NCBI GenBank assembly: GCA_047605605.1
Contig: JASGFG010000003.1
Location: 1-64,000, forward strand
From: JAATGA01 sp047605605
GTDB lineage: Bacteria > Pseudomonadota > Alphaproteobacteria > Rhodobacterales > Rhodobacteraceae
Length of the DNA stretch: 64,000 bases
Reading direction: 5' to 3'
Part shown: one piece after another, positions 50,032 to 58,563 of the stretch
Layout of the letters: each line of letters begins with the position of its first letter
Position numbering within the stretch: the first letter of the stretch is position 1
Position numbers and translations under genes: made by a program
Notes under the pieces: model-generated
The model's input: the letters and a program-made list of their open reading frames with translations, nothing else
Databases searched by the model: none
What the model was told of the DNA's origin: nothing

Positions 50032-50709
50032 ATGTTGATGAAACGGGCGGTCGGGCGCGGCAGCGCCACGCGCAAATATGACCTGCTGACCATTCTGGGC
50101 GTTCATGCCCTGTCGCAAGATCGCGGGCTGCAACGGCAGACGCTCCGCCTGATCTGCCTGATCACCGCGCGCTACAACTGGCAGAACGACCAGCTTTCGG
50201 TCGGCCAGACCGAGATCGCCCGGCTGTGGTCGGTGGACCCGCGCACCGTCAAGCGCGAGATGGCGGCCTTTCGCGATCGCGGCTGGCTGATCGAACGGCG
50301 TAGCGCGGCACGGGGCAGGGTGACACTTTACGGGCTGGGCATCGACCGCATCCTGGCCGATACGCGCCCCGCGTGGGAGAAGGTGGGCGAGGATCTGGTG
50401 GCCCGCCTCGACCTGCCCGCCGAACCTGCGGCAGAAGGGCAGGGGAAGGTCATTCCCTTTCGCCCCGCCGCCATTCCGGGCGAAGATACGCTTTGGGGTC
50501 GCATCGCACGGCGGCTGCTGGCCGAAGACGAACGACTGTTCAACATCTGGTTCGCGCCGCTTTCGCCCAGCGAGGGGGAAGAGGCGGACGAACTGGTGCT
50601 GAAGGCGCCGGGCGGGTTCCACGCCGCCTATGTCCAGACGCATCTTGCCGCGCGGATCGAGGCGGCACTTGCCCGGATCGCGCCGGGTGTGCGCCTGCGG
50701 ATCTGCTGA
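50032..50709 (+). CDS. DnaA-like plasmid replication initiator
   Basis: The protein has 225 residues from the ATG at 50032 (AAGGGCAG upstream); an in-frame ATG at 49996 would add 12 residues. The N-terminal half has winged-helix features (LRLICLITARYNW; VGQTEIARLWSVDPRTVKREMAAFRDRGWLIERR), suited to reading origin DNA. The C-terminal 70 residues (LWGRIARRLLAEDERLFNIWFAPLSP...GGFHAAYVQTHLAARIEAAL) strongly resemble DnaA domain I, which binds helicase partners, but no AAA+ domain is present. This architecture fits the DnaA-like replicases of Rhodobacteraceae plasmids. Adjacent parAB, DnaA box and repeats support the call. Confidence 0.82.
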   Translation: MLMKRAVGRGSATRKYDLLTILGVHALSQDRGLQRQTLRLICLITARYNWQNDQLSVGQTEIARLWSVDPRTVKREMAAFRDRGWLIERRSAARGRVTLYGLGIDRILADTRPAWEKVGEDLVARLDLPAEPAAEGQGKVIPFRPAAIPGEDTLWGRIARRLLAEDERLFNIWFAPLSPSEGEEADELVLKAPGGFHAAYVQTHLAARIEAALARIAPGVRLRIC

Positions 50710-50768
50710 TCCCCCCGCGCAGTCCCGGCACGACCGTCCCCTGCGGCGGCAGGTCGGGCGGGCGCCAT

Positions 50769-50784
50769 CTTCCCCACGGGGAAG
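50769..50784. repeat. parS-like palindrome downstream of rep (site 6)
   Basis: CTTCCCCACGGGGAAG differs from the perfect palindrome by one central base and lies in the 188-base gap between rep and the formate dehydrogenase operon. Confidence 0.6.
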
Positions 50785-50827
50785 CTTGGGGGCACGATCA
50801 CATTGATGCCCGGCCCCGGCCTTTGCC

Positions 50828-50855
50828 TTGACAGAAGGTCGCCCGCGGCTACACC
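50828..50855 (+). promoter_or_regulatory. Candidate promoter of the formate dehydrogenase operon
   Basis: TTGACA (50828-50833) with a 16-base spacer to TACACC (50850-50855) lies 43 bases before the operon's first ATG, which itself has AAGGAGG eight bases upstream. Confidence 0.45.
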
Positions 50856-50897
50856 ATTGACGAACCTATCTGATCGACAGGCAAAAGGAGGGTCGCG

Positions 50898-53800
50898 ATG
50901 AACATCGACCTATCGCGGCGCAGCTTTCTGAAGCTGGCGGGCGCGGGGGTGGCGGCGACCTCGCTGGGGGCCATGGGCTTTGGCGAGGCCGAGGCGGCGG
51001 AGGCTGCGCATGTGCGCGACTTCAAGCTGGCCACCACGACCGAAACGCGCAACATCTGCACCTATTGCTCGGTCGCCTGCGGGATCATCATGTATTCCAA
51101 AGGCGATCTGAAGGCCGGCGAAAAGGCCGAGCTGATCCATATCGAGGGCGATGCGGACCACCCGACCAATCGCGGCACGCTATGCCCCAAAGGCGCCGCG
51201 CTGAAGGATTTTGTTCATTCCGCCACGCGGGCGACCAAGCCCCGCTATCGCCCGGCCGGGGCCAGCGAATGGCAGGACATCACCTGGGACGCGGCCTATG
51301 ACAAGATCGCCCGCGCCATCAAGGACGACCGCGACGCGAATTTCGTGGCCACGAACGACAAGGGCCAGACCGTCAACCGCTGGCTGACGGCGGGGTTCCT
51401 GGCGGCCTCGGGGTCGACCAACGAAACCGGCTGGCTGACCTACAAGGTCGTGCGGTCGATGGGGGTTCTGGCCTTCGACAACCAGGCGCGTGTCTGACAC
51501 GGCCCGACGGTAGCCAGTCTGGCTCCAACATTCGGGCGCGGTGCGATGACCAACGGCTGGGTCGATATTCGCAACGCTGACCTTGTGATCGTGATGGGCG
51601 GCAATGCCGCCGAGGCGCATCCCTGCGGCTTCAAATGGGTGACCGAGGCCAAGGCGCATCGCGGCGCCAAGCTGATCGTCGTGGACCCGCGGTTCACGCG
51701 CACGGCCAGCGTATCCGACTATTACGCGCCGATCCGCCCCGGTTCGGACATCGCCTTTCTGATGGGGGTGATCCGGTATTGCATCGAAAACGACAAGGTG
51801 CAGTGGGACTATGTGAAGAACTACACCAGCGCGTCCTTCCTGGTGCGCGATGGCTATGGTTGGGCCGACGGGTTGTTTAACGGCTATGACGAGGCCAAGC
51901 GCGCCTATGACATGACCGAATGGGAATACCAGATCGGCGAGGACGGATTCGCATTGGTCGATCCGACCTTGCAGGATCCGCGCTGCGTCTGGAACCTGCT
52001 GAAGGCGCATGTCGATGTCTATACGCCCGAGTTCGTCGAACGGGTCTGCGGCACGCCGAAGGACCGGTTCCTGAAGATCTGCGAGATGATCGGGGAATGT
52101 TCGGCGCGCGACAAGGTGATGACCAGCATGTATGCGCTTGGCTGGACGCAACATGCCAAGGGGGCGCAGAACATCCGCGGCATGGCGATGCTGCAACTGA
52201 TCCTGGGCAATATCGGGATGCCGGGGGGCGGGGTGAACGCGCTGCGCGGGCATTCCAACATCCAGGGCCTGACCGACATCGGCCTGCTGTCGCATACGAT
52301 CCCCGGCTATCTGAACATGCCGAAGGATGCCGAGGTGGATTACACCACCTTCATGTCGACCAAGCTGAATCCGGCGATCCGTCCGGGGCAGACGAGTTAC
52401 TGGCAGAATTATCCCAAATTCATGGTTTCCTTCATGAAGGCCATGTGGGGCGAGGCGGCGACGGCGGAAAACGGCTGGGCCTATGACTATCTGCCAAAGC
52501 TGGACGTGCCCTATTACGACATCCTGCGGTTCTTCGACATGATGGCGAAGGGCAAGGTGAACCTGTATTTCTGCCAGGGGTTCAACCCGCTGCTGTCTTT
52601 CCCCAACCGCGCCAAGCTGACCGAGGCGCTGTCGAAGCTGAAGCTTCTGGTCGTCATGGACCCGCTCCAGACCGAGACGGCGCATTTCTGGGAAAACCAT
52701 GGTCGCTACAACGACGTGGATACAGGCAAAATCCAGACCGAGGTGCTGGAATTGCCGACGACCTGTTTCGCCGAGGATGAGGGCGCGACCGTCAACTCGG
52801 GCCGGTGGTTGCAATGGCACTGGGCCGGGGCGACCCCGCCGGGGCAGGCCGTGCATGACACGGTGGTGCTGGCGAATGTGTTCCAGCGGGTGAAGGCGCT
52901 TTACCAGACGGAAGGCGGCGCTTTCCCCGACCCGATCCTGAACCTGACCTGGGATTATGAAGACCCGATGGAGCCTTCGCCCGAGGAACTGGCGAAGGAG
53001 ATGAACGGCCGGGCGCTGGCGGATCTGTATGATCCCAAGGATGCGACCAAGCTGCTGGTCAAGGCGGGGGCGCAGCTGCCGAACTTTGGCGTGATGCGCG
53101 ACGACGGGTCCACCATGTCGGGATGCTGGATCTATGCCGGGTCGTGGACGGCGGACGGCAACATGATGGCGCGGCGCGACAATTCCGATCCGGGCGACAT
53201 GGGGACGTTCCTGAAATGGACCTTTGCCTGGCCCGCGAACCGGCGCATCCTGTATAACCGCGCCTCGGCCGACATCGACGGCAAGGCCTGGGATCCGGCG
53301 CGCAAGCTGATCGAATGGGATGGCACGAAATGGGCCGGCTATGACGTGCCCGACATTGCGGTGAATGCCGATCCGCATACGGTCATGCCGTTCATCATGA
53401 CAAACGAGGGTGTGGGCAAGCTGTTCAGCCGCAAGGGGATGAAGGACGGGCCGTTCCCCACGCATATGGAACCGTTTGAAAGCCCGATCGCCAACCCGTT
53501 GCGTCCCGACATGAAGGGCAACCCGGCCGCGCGGGTGTTCCCCGACGATCTGGCGCAGATGGCTGCGACCGGGGATAGTGAATTCCCGTTCGTCGCGACC
53601 TCTTACCGGCTGACGGAGCATTTCCACTACTGGACCAAGCACAACGCCATCAACGCGGCCTTGCAGCCCGAGTTCTTTGTGGAGATCAGCGAGCAGCTGG
53701 CCGCCGAGAAGGGGATCACCAAAGGCGGCATGGTTCGCGTCTGGTCGAAACGCGGGCAGGTCTGGGCCAAGGCCGTAGTGACGAAACGGATCAAGCCGCT

Positions 53801-53987
53801 GACCTGCGACGGCAAGACCGTGCATATCGTCGGCATCCCGTTGCACTGGGGCTTCATAGGGGCGGCGCGCAAGGGGTTCGGACCGAACAGCCTGACGCCT
53901 TTCGTCGGCGACGCCAATATCGACACGCCCGAGTTCAAGGCGTTTCTTGTCAACATCGAACCGGCCACAGGAGAGGGGATGGCATGA
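50898..53987 (+). CDS. fdnG: Selenocysteine-containing formate dehydrogenase-N/O alpha subunit
   Basis: The 1029-residue molybdenum/tungsten bis-MGD enzyme oxidises formate to CO2 in the periplasm. A Tat signal (SRRSFLKLAGAGVAATSLGA) precedes the [4Fe-4S] ligands Cys54, Cys57, Cys61 and Cys96. The frame has an in-frame TGA at 51495-51497 (residue 200), in the context NQARV-U-HGPTVASLAPTFGRGAMTN, which is the selenocysteine position of E. coli FdnG. A SECIS-like hairpin follows, and selB lies in the same operon, so this is one selenoprotein, not two broken pieces. It overlaps the beta-subunit gene by 4 bases. Confidence 0.95.
51495..51540 (+). promoter_or_regulatory. UGA selenocysteine codon with bacterial SECIS hairpin
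   Basis: Immediately after TGA (51495-51497), GCCCGA (51502-51507) pairs with TCGGGC (51532-51537). Above it AGCC (51512-51515) pairs with GGCT (51521-51524), presenting the apical loop AGTCT with the GU needed for SelB contact. Position and loop resemble the E. coli fdnG/fdhF elements. Confidence 0.85.
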
Positions 53988-54982
53988 CGGACCGCGCACC
54001 TCAGCCGACGACGGCGGCGGCCAACCCGCCGGTGCAGCCGCTGGCCTCGAACCTGCTGGCGTCCGATGTGGTCAGGGCCTCGGCCATGCCGAACCTGCCC
54101 GCGCCGGACCGCACGCTCGACAAGGTGGCCAAGCTGATCGACGTGTCGAAATGCATCGGCTGCAAGGCGTGCCAGTCGGCTTGCGCCGAATGGAACGACA
54201 CCCACCCCGAAATCGAGGAGAATGTGGGGGTCTATGAAAACCCGCATGACCTGACGCCCGAGATGTTCACGCTGATGCGGTTCAGCGAATATGAAAATCC
54301 GGTCACAAACGATCTGGAATGGCTGATCCGCAAGGACGGCTGTATGCATTGCGAGGATCCCGGCTGCCTCAAAGCCTGTCCGGCGCCCGGCGCCATCGTG
54401 CAGTATTCCAACGGCATCGTGGATTTCATCCATGAGAACTGCATCGGCTGCGGCTATTGCGTCACCGGCTGTCCGTTCGACATTCCGCGGGTCAGCCAGG
54501 TCACGCACAAAAGCTATAAATGCACCTTGTGTTCCGACCGGGTGGCGGTGGGGCAGGGGCCCGCCTGCGCCAAGGCCTGCCCGACCAAGGCCATCACCTT
54601 TGGCACCAAGGAGGATATGAAGACCCTGGCCGCCGAACGGGTCGAGGATCTGAAGTCGCGCGGCTATGAAAATGCCGGGCTTTACGATCCTGCCGGGGTG
54701 GGCGGCACCCATGTGATGTATGTGCTGCACCACGCCGACCAGCCGCAGCTTTATTCCGGCCTGTCGGCCGATCCGCACATCTCGACCGTGGTGCGGGAAT
54801 GGAAGGGGCCGGCCAAGAAGATCGGCCTGGCGGCCATCGGCCTGGCGGCGGTGGGGTCGATCCTGCACGGGCTGTTCGCGCGGGCCAATACCGTATCCGC
54901 CGAGGAGGAGCACGAGGCCGAGGAACTGGTTGCGCAGGCCATTCCCGGCCAGCCGGGCGATGCAAGGGGGGGCCGGGCATGA
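53984..54982 (+). CDS. fdnH: Formate dehydrogenase-N/O beta (iron-sulfur) subunit
   Basis: The 332-residue protein carries four [4Fe-4S] ferredoxin-type Cys groups: CIGCKACQSACAEWND, CMHCEDPGCLKACPAPGA, CIGCGYCVTGCPFDIPR and CTLCSDRVAVGQGPACAKACPTKA. A C-terminal hydrophobic segment (IGLAAIGLAAVGSILHGLFA) anchors it to the membrane, as in FdnH/FdoH. It passes electrons from the catalytic subunit to the cytochrome b subunit. It overlaps both neighbours by 4 bases. The N-terminal 45 residues are Pro/Ala-rich and less conserved. Confidence 0.95.
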   Translation: MTDRAPQPTTAAANPPVQPLASNLLASDVVRASAMPNLPAPDRTLDKVAKLIDVSKCIGCKACQSACAEWNDTHPEIEENVGVYENPHDLTPEMFTLMRFSEYENPVTNDLEWLIRKDGCMHCEDPGCLKACPAPGAIVQYSNGIVDFIHENCIGCGYCVTGCPFDIPRVSQVTHKSYKCTLCSDRVAVGQGPACAKACPTKAITFGTKEDMKTLAAERVEDLKSRGYENAGLYDPAGVGGTHVMYVLHHADQPQLYSGLSADPHISTVVREWKGPAKKIGLAAIGLAAVGSILHGLFARANTVSAEEEHEAEELVAQAIPGQPGDARGGRA

Positions 54983-55686
54983 GGACCGAATATTCCGAAC
55001 CGGGCGACCACATCGAATCCGTGGCGCCGATTGTCACCGTCAGCCGCTATCGCGGCTTCACGCGGGTGAACCACTGGCTGACGGCGGGGTGCATGGTCCT
55101 GCTGCTGCTGTCGGGGTTCGCGCTGTTCGACCCGTCGCTGTTCTTTCTGACCGGGATTTTCGGCGGCGGACAGAACACCCGCTGGCTGCACCCGATCGTC
55201 GGGGTCGTGCTGTTCTTCAGCTTTCTGGTGCTGTTCCTGCAACTGTGGCGTCTGAACCTGCCGCGGCGCGAGGATGTGGAATGGGCCATGCATCCCGTCG
55301 ATGTCCTGACCGCACATGAGGAGCGGCTGCCGGAACTGGGCAAATACAATGCCGGGCAAAAGACCGTGTTCTGGGGAATGGCGGGGCTGATCGTGGTCAG
55401 CATCTGCACCGGGCTGATGATCTGGGAACAGCATGTCCACCTGTGGAAGGACTATGCCCCCACGCTCGCCTCGATCCCGGCGCGGCGGATCGCGGTGGCG
55501 GTTCATGCCTTGGCGGCGTTCCTGATGATCCTGCTGTTCATCGCCCATGTCTATGCCGCGATCTGGACGCGCGGCACGATCAGCGCCATGACCCGCGGCC
55601 GGGTGACAGGGGGTTGGGCCTTCCGCCACCACCGCAAATGGCTGCGTGAACTGGCTGGACGCCGCCGGAACACCCCGGCAGAATAA
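54979..55686 (+). CDS. fdnI: Formate dehydrogenase cytochrome b556 (gamma) subunit
   Basis: The 235-residue protein starts at the ATG at 54979. Four transmembrane segments contain haem-ligand histidines in VNHWLTAGCMVLLLL, RWLHPIVGVVLFF and IAVAVHALAAFLMILLFIAHVYAAIW, as in FdnI/FdoI. It transfers electrons from the beta subunit to quinone. The C-terminus is basic (RHHRKWLRELAGRRR) and cytoplasmic. It ends the structural part of the operon before fdhE. Confidence 0.93.
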   Translation: MRTEYSEPGDHIESVAPIVTVSRYRGFTRVNHWLTAGCMVLLLLSGFALFDPSLFFLTGIFGGGQNTRWLHPIVGVVLFFSFLVLFLQLWRLNLPRREDVEWAMHPVDVLTAHEERLPELGKYNAGQKTVFWGMAGLIVVSICTGLMIWEQHVHLWKDYAPTLASIPARRIAVAVHALAAFLMILLFIAHVYAAIWTRGTISAMTRGRVTGGWAFRHHRKWLRELAGRRRNTPAE

Positions 55687-55721
55687 TGACCCGACCTGTG
55701 GCCGGTCGGCCCGGAGGATGA

Positions 55722-56633
55722 ATGTCCGACATCAAGCCTGATCCTTCCGCCATCGGCGGCGTGGCGGTCGCGCCCTTTGTGCTGATCCCCGACCCGGCGG
55801 CAGTCTTCGCGACGCGCGCGCGACGCTTTGCCTTTCTGGCCGAAAGCAGCCGCCTTGGCCCCTATCTGGCCTTTCTGGGCAAGCTGGCCGAGGTGCAGGC
55901 GCGGCTGGTGGCCGATCTGCCCGATGTCGCCGCGCCGCGCCGGGCGCGGATCGAACCGGCGCGGGCGGGCGGGATGCCGGTTCTGGACCGCAGCGAACTG
56001 GCCGCCAGCCCGATGATGGATCTGGCGCTGAGCCGTCTGTGCGAGGCCGCGCGCGGCATCGACATGCCCGAGGCCGCCCGGCTGGCGCTGGAGGCGGTGA
56101 TGGCCGCCGATCCGGGCGAACGCCGCTGGCTGCTGGACAATGTGCTGTCCGATGCCATCCCCGAGGACAGCGTGGCCCCGCATCTGTTCGCCGCCGCTGC
56201 GGTGCAGGTGCAGATGGCGCGTCTGGCCGCAACCCTGACGCCTGCCGATCCGGCCCCTGTGGGCACCGGGGTCTGCCCGGTCTGCGGCGGGCGGCCTGCG
56301 ACATCGCTGGTCATCGGGCAGGGAGAGCTGGAGAATCTGCGCTATGCCAGCTGCGCCTGCTGCGCGACCCGCTGGAACGAGGTCCGCATCAAATGCCTGT
56401 GCTGCGGATCGACCAAGGGGATCAGCTATCGCTCGGTCGAGACGCATGAGGCGACGGTCAAGGCCGAGGTCTGTTCGGAATGCGGCTCCTGGGTCAAGAT
56501 CCTGTGGCAGGTCAGGAACCACAGCCTCGACCCCATCGCCGATGACGTGGGCAGTCTGGGCCTGGACCTGATGATGAAGGAAACCGGCCTGCGTCGCGGC
56601 GGGTTCGACCCGTTCCTTGCCGGCTACGGCTGA
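55722..56633 (+). CDS. fdhE: Formate dehydrogenase accessory protein FdhE
   Basis: The 303-residue cytoplasmic protein has rubredoxin-like Cys pairs CPVCGG, CACC, CLCCGS and CSECGSW in its C-terminal half, the hallmark of FdhE. It is needed for maturation and export of FDH-N/O in enterobacteria, probably acting on the Tat substrate before translocation. It is 35 bases after fdnI, and its TGA overlaps the selB ATG (ATGA). Confidence 0.93.
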   Translation: MSDIKPDPSAIGGVAVAPFVLIPDPAAVFATRARRFAFLAESSRLGPYLAFLGKLAEVQARLVADLPDVAAPRRARIEPARAGGMPVLDRSELAASPMMDLALSRLCEAARGIDMPEAARLALEAVMAADPGERRWLLDNVLSDAIPEDSVAPHLFAAAAVQVQMARLAATLTPADPAPVGTGVCPVCGGRPATSLVIGQGELENLRYASCACCATRWNEVRIKCLCCGSTKGISYRSVETHEATVKAEVCSECGSWVKILWQVRNHSLDPIADDVGSLGLDLMMKETGLRRGGFDPFLAGYG

Positions 56634-58534
56634 TGATCGTCGGAACGGCGGGCCACATCGACCATGGCAAGACCGCGCTGGTCAAGGCGCTGACCGGCGT
56701 GGATGCCGATCGCTTGGCCGAGGAAAAGGCGCGCGGCATCACCATCGACCTGGGGTTCGCCTATGCCGATCTGGGCGGCGGCGCGGTGACGGGCTTTGTC
56801 GACGTGCCGGGGCACGAGCGGCTGGTGCATACGATGCTGGCCGGGGCGGGGGGGATCGACCTTGCCCTGCTGGTCGTCGCCGCCGATGACGGGGTGATGC
56901 CGCAGACGCGCGAACATCTGGCGATCCTGGACCTGCTGGGCCTGACCCGCGGGATCGTCGCGATGACCAAGGCCGATCTGGCGGATGAGGCGCGGCGCAG
57001 CGCGGTCCGGGCCGAGATCGCCGCCGCGCTGGCCGGCACCGGGCTGCGGGATGCACCGGTGCTGCCGGTTTCGGCGGTGACGGGCGAGGGGGTGCCCGCC
57101 TTGCGCGCCGCGCTGGTCCGGGCCGAGGGCGAAACCCTGCGGCGGGGGGCCGAGGGGCCGTTCCGCCTGTCCGTGGACCGGAGTTTCACCATAGCCGGGG
57201 CGGGAACCATCGTCACCGGCACGGTGCTGACCGGGCGCGTCGCGGTCGGCGATCAGGTGATCGTGTCGCCTTCGGGCCTTGCGGCGCGGGTGCGGGGCAT
57301 CCATGCCCAGAACCGCGCGGCGGGCGAGGGGCTGGCCGGGCAGCGCTGCGCGCTGAACCTGGCCGGTGAGGGGATCACCAAGGAGGCGATCCATCGCGGC
57401 GACCAGATCCTGACGCCGGATCTGCACGCGCCCACGCAGCGGATCGACGCGGAGCTGCGCCTGACGGGATCGGAGGCGCGCGTGCTGCTGGCTGAGGGCG
57501 CCCGCGTGCGGCTGCATTCCCATGCGGCAGAGGTGGGCGGGCGGGTGGTGCCGCTGAGCGGGGCGATCCCGCCGGGCGGCACGGGGCTGGTGCAGCTGGT
57601 TCTGGATCGGCCGCTGGCGGCGGCGGTCGGCGACAGGTTCATCCTGCGCGATGCCTCGGCCAGCCGGACGCCGGGCGGCGGGCGGTTTCTGGACCTGCGC
57701 GCCCCGGCGCGGCACCGGCAGACGCCTGCGCGGCTGGCCTGGCTGCGGGCGGCGGGGCAGGGGGCGGCGGGGGTGGCACTGGCAGGGCAGATGGCCATCG
57801 CGCCGGTGGATCTTGCGGCCTTTGCCCGCGACCGCAGCCTTTCGCCCGAGGCTGCGACAAAGGCCGCAGGGGATGCGCCGCGGATCGGGCCTTATGTCCT
57901 GTCGCCGGGCCTGTTTGCGGGGATGCAGGCCCAGATGCAGGAAAAGCTGTCCGCCTTTCACGCGGCCAGCCCCGACCTGGCCGGCATGGGACGCGAGCGG
58001 TTGCGGCAGGCGCTGATCCCGCGCCTTTCGGCCGAGGTCTTTCCGATCTTTCTGCGCAGCGAGGCCGCAGCGAAGCGGATCGTGCTGGAGGGGGCATTCA
58101 TCCGCCTGCCGCAGCATGAGGTGCGGTTGAGTGAGGCGGACGAGGCGCTGTTCGCCCGCATCCTGCCGGACCTGACCGGCGATGCGCGGTTTCGCCCGCC
58201 GCGGGTGCGGGACTTTGCCACGACGCTGAATGCGGAGGAACGCGACCTGCGGCGGGTGATGAAGCTGGCGCAGCGCCTGGGGCGGGTGGACGAGATCGCG
58301 CATGACCATTTCTTTGCCCGGCAGGTGACGGCGGAAATGGTGGGTATCGCGCGCGACGTTTCCGGGCAGGCGGAGGGCGGCTGGTTCCCCGCCGCGGCCT
58401 TTCGCGACCGCATGGACAACGGACGCAAGGTCGCGATCCAGATCCTGGAGTTCCTGGACCGCCATGCGGTGACGATCCGCCGGGGCGATCTGCGGCGGAT
58501 AAATCCGCGCGGCGCCGATCTTTTCGGCCCCTGA
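56633..58534 (+). CDS. selB: Selenocysteine-specific elongation factor SelB
   Basis: The 633-residue translational GTPase has G1 GHIDHGKTAL, switch RLAEEKARGITIDLGFAY, G3 DVPGHERLVHTML and G4 MTKAD, then EF-Tu-like domains II/III. Four C-terminal winged-helix repeats (from about residue 380) bind the SECIS hairpin. It delivers Sec-tRNA to the UGA of fdnG. Coupling with fdhE at the stop/start puts it in the formate dehydrogenase operon. selA, selC and selD are not in this window and must be supplied elsewhere on the replicon or the chromosome. Confidence 0.95.
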   Translation: MIVGTAGHIDHGKTALVKALTGVDADRLAEEKARGITIDLGFAYADLGGGAVTGFVDVPGHERLVHTMLAGAGGIDLALLVVAADDGVMPQTREHLAILDLLGLTRGIVAMTKADLADEARRSAVRAEIAAALAGTGLRDAPVLPVSAVTGEGVPALRAALVRAEGETLRRGAEGPFRLSVDRSFTIAGAGTIVTGTVLTGRVAVGDQVIVSPSGLAARVRGIHAQNRAAGEGLAGQRCALNLAGEGITKEAIHRGDQILTPDLHAPTQRIDAELRLTGSEARVLLAEGARVRLHSHAAEVGGRVVPLSGAIPPGGTGLVQLVLDRPLAAAVGDRFILRDASASRTPGGGRFLDLRAPARHRQTPARLAWLRAAGQGAAGVALAGQMAIAPVDLAAFARDRSLSPEAATKAAGDAPRIGPYVLSPGLFAGMQAQMQEKLSAFHAASPDLAGMGRERLRQALIPRLSAEVFPIFLRSEAAAKRIVLEGAFIRLPQHEVRLSEADEALFARILPDLTGDARFRPPRVRDFATTLNAEERDLRRVMKLAQRLGRVDEIAHDHFFARQVTAEMVGIARDVSGQAEGGWFPAAAFRDRMDNGRKVAIQILEFLDRHAVTIRRGDLRRINPRGADLFGP

Positions 58535-58563
58535 GCCTGGCGGCGGCAGGGGCCGTCCCGCCT

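Noticed and set aside
47113..50784. CTTCCCCGCGGGGAAG palindromes considered as a CRISPR array or terminators
   Set aside because: Spacing is irregular (hundreds of bases), four lie inside coding sequence and no cas genes are present. T-runs are absent.
50898..51497. Short formate dehydrogenase fragment read as a truncated pseudogene
   Set aside because: The terminating TGA sits at the conserved selenocysteine position with a SECIS hairpin and the frame continues intact, so the gene is whole.
58535..58563. Search for tRNA-Sec (selC) after selB
   Set aside because: The gap is only 29 bases before the convergent gene's stop codon; no tRNA-like fold is possible there, and none was noticed elsewhere in the window.
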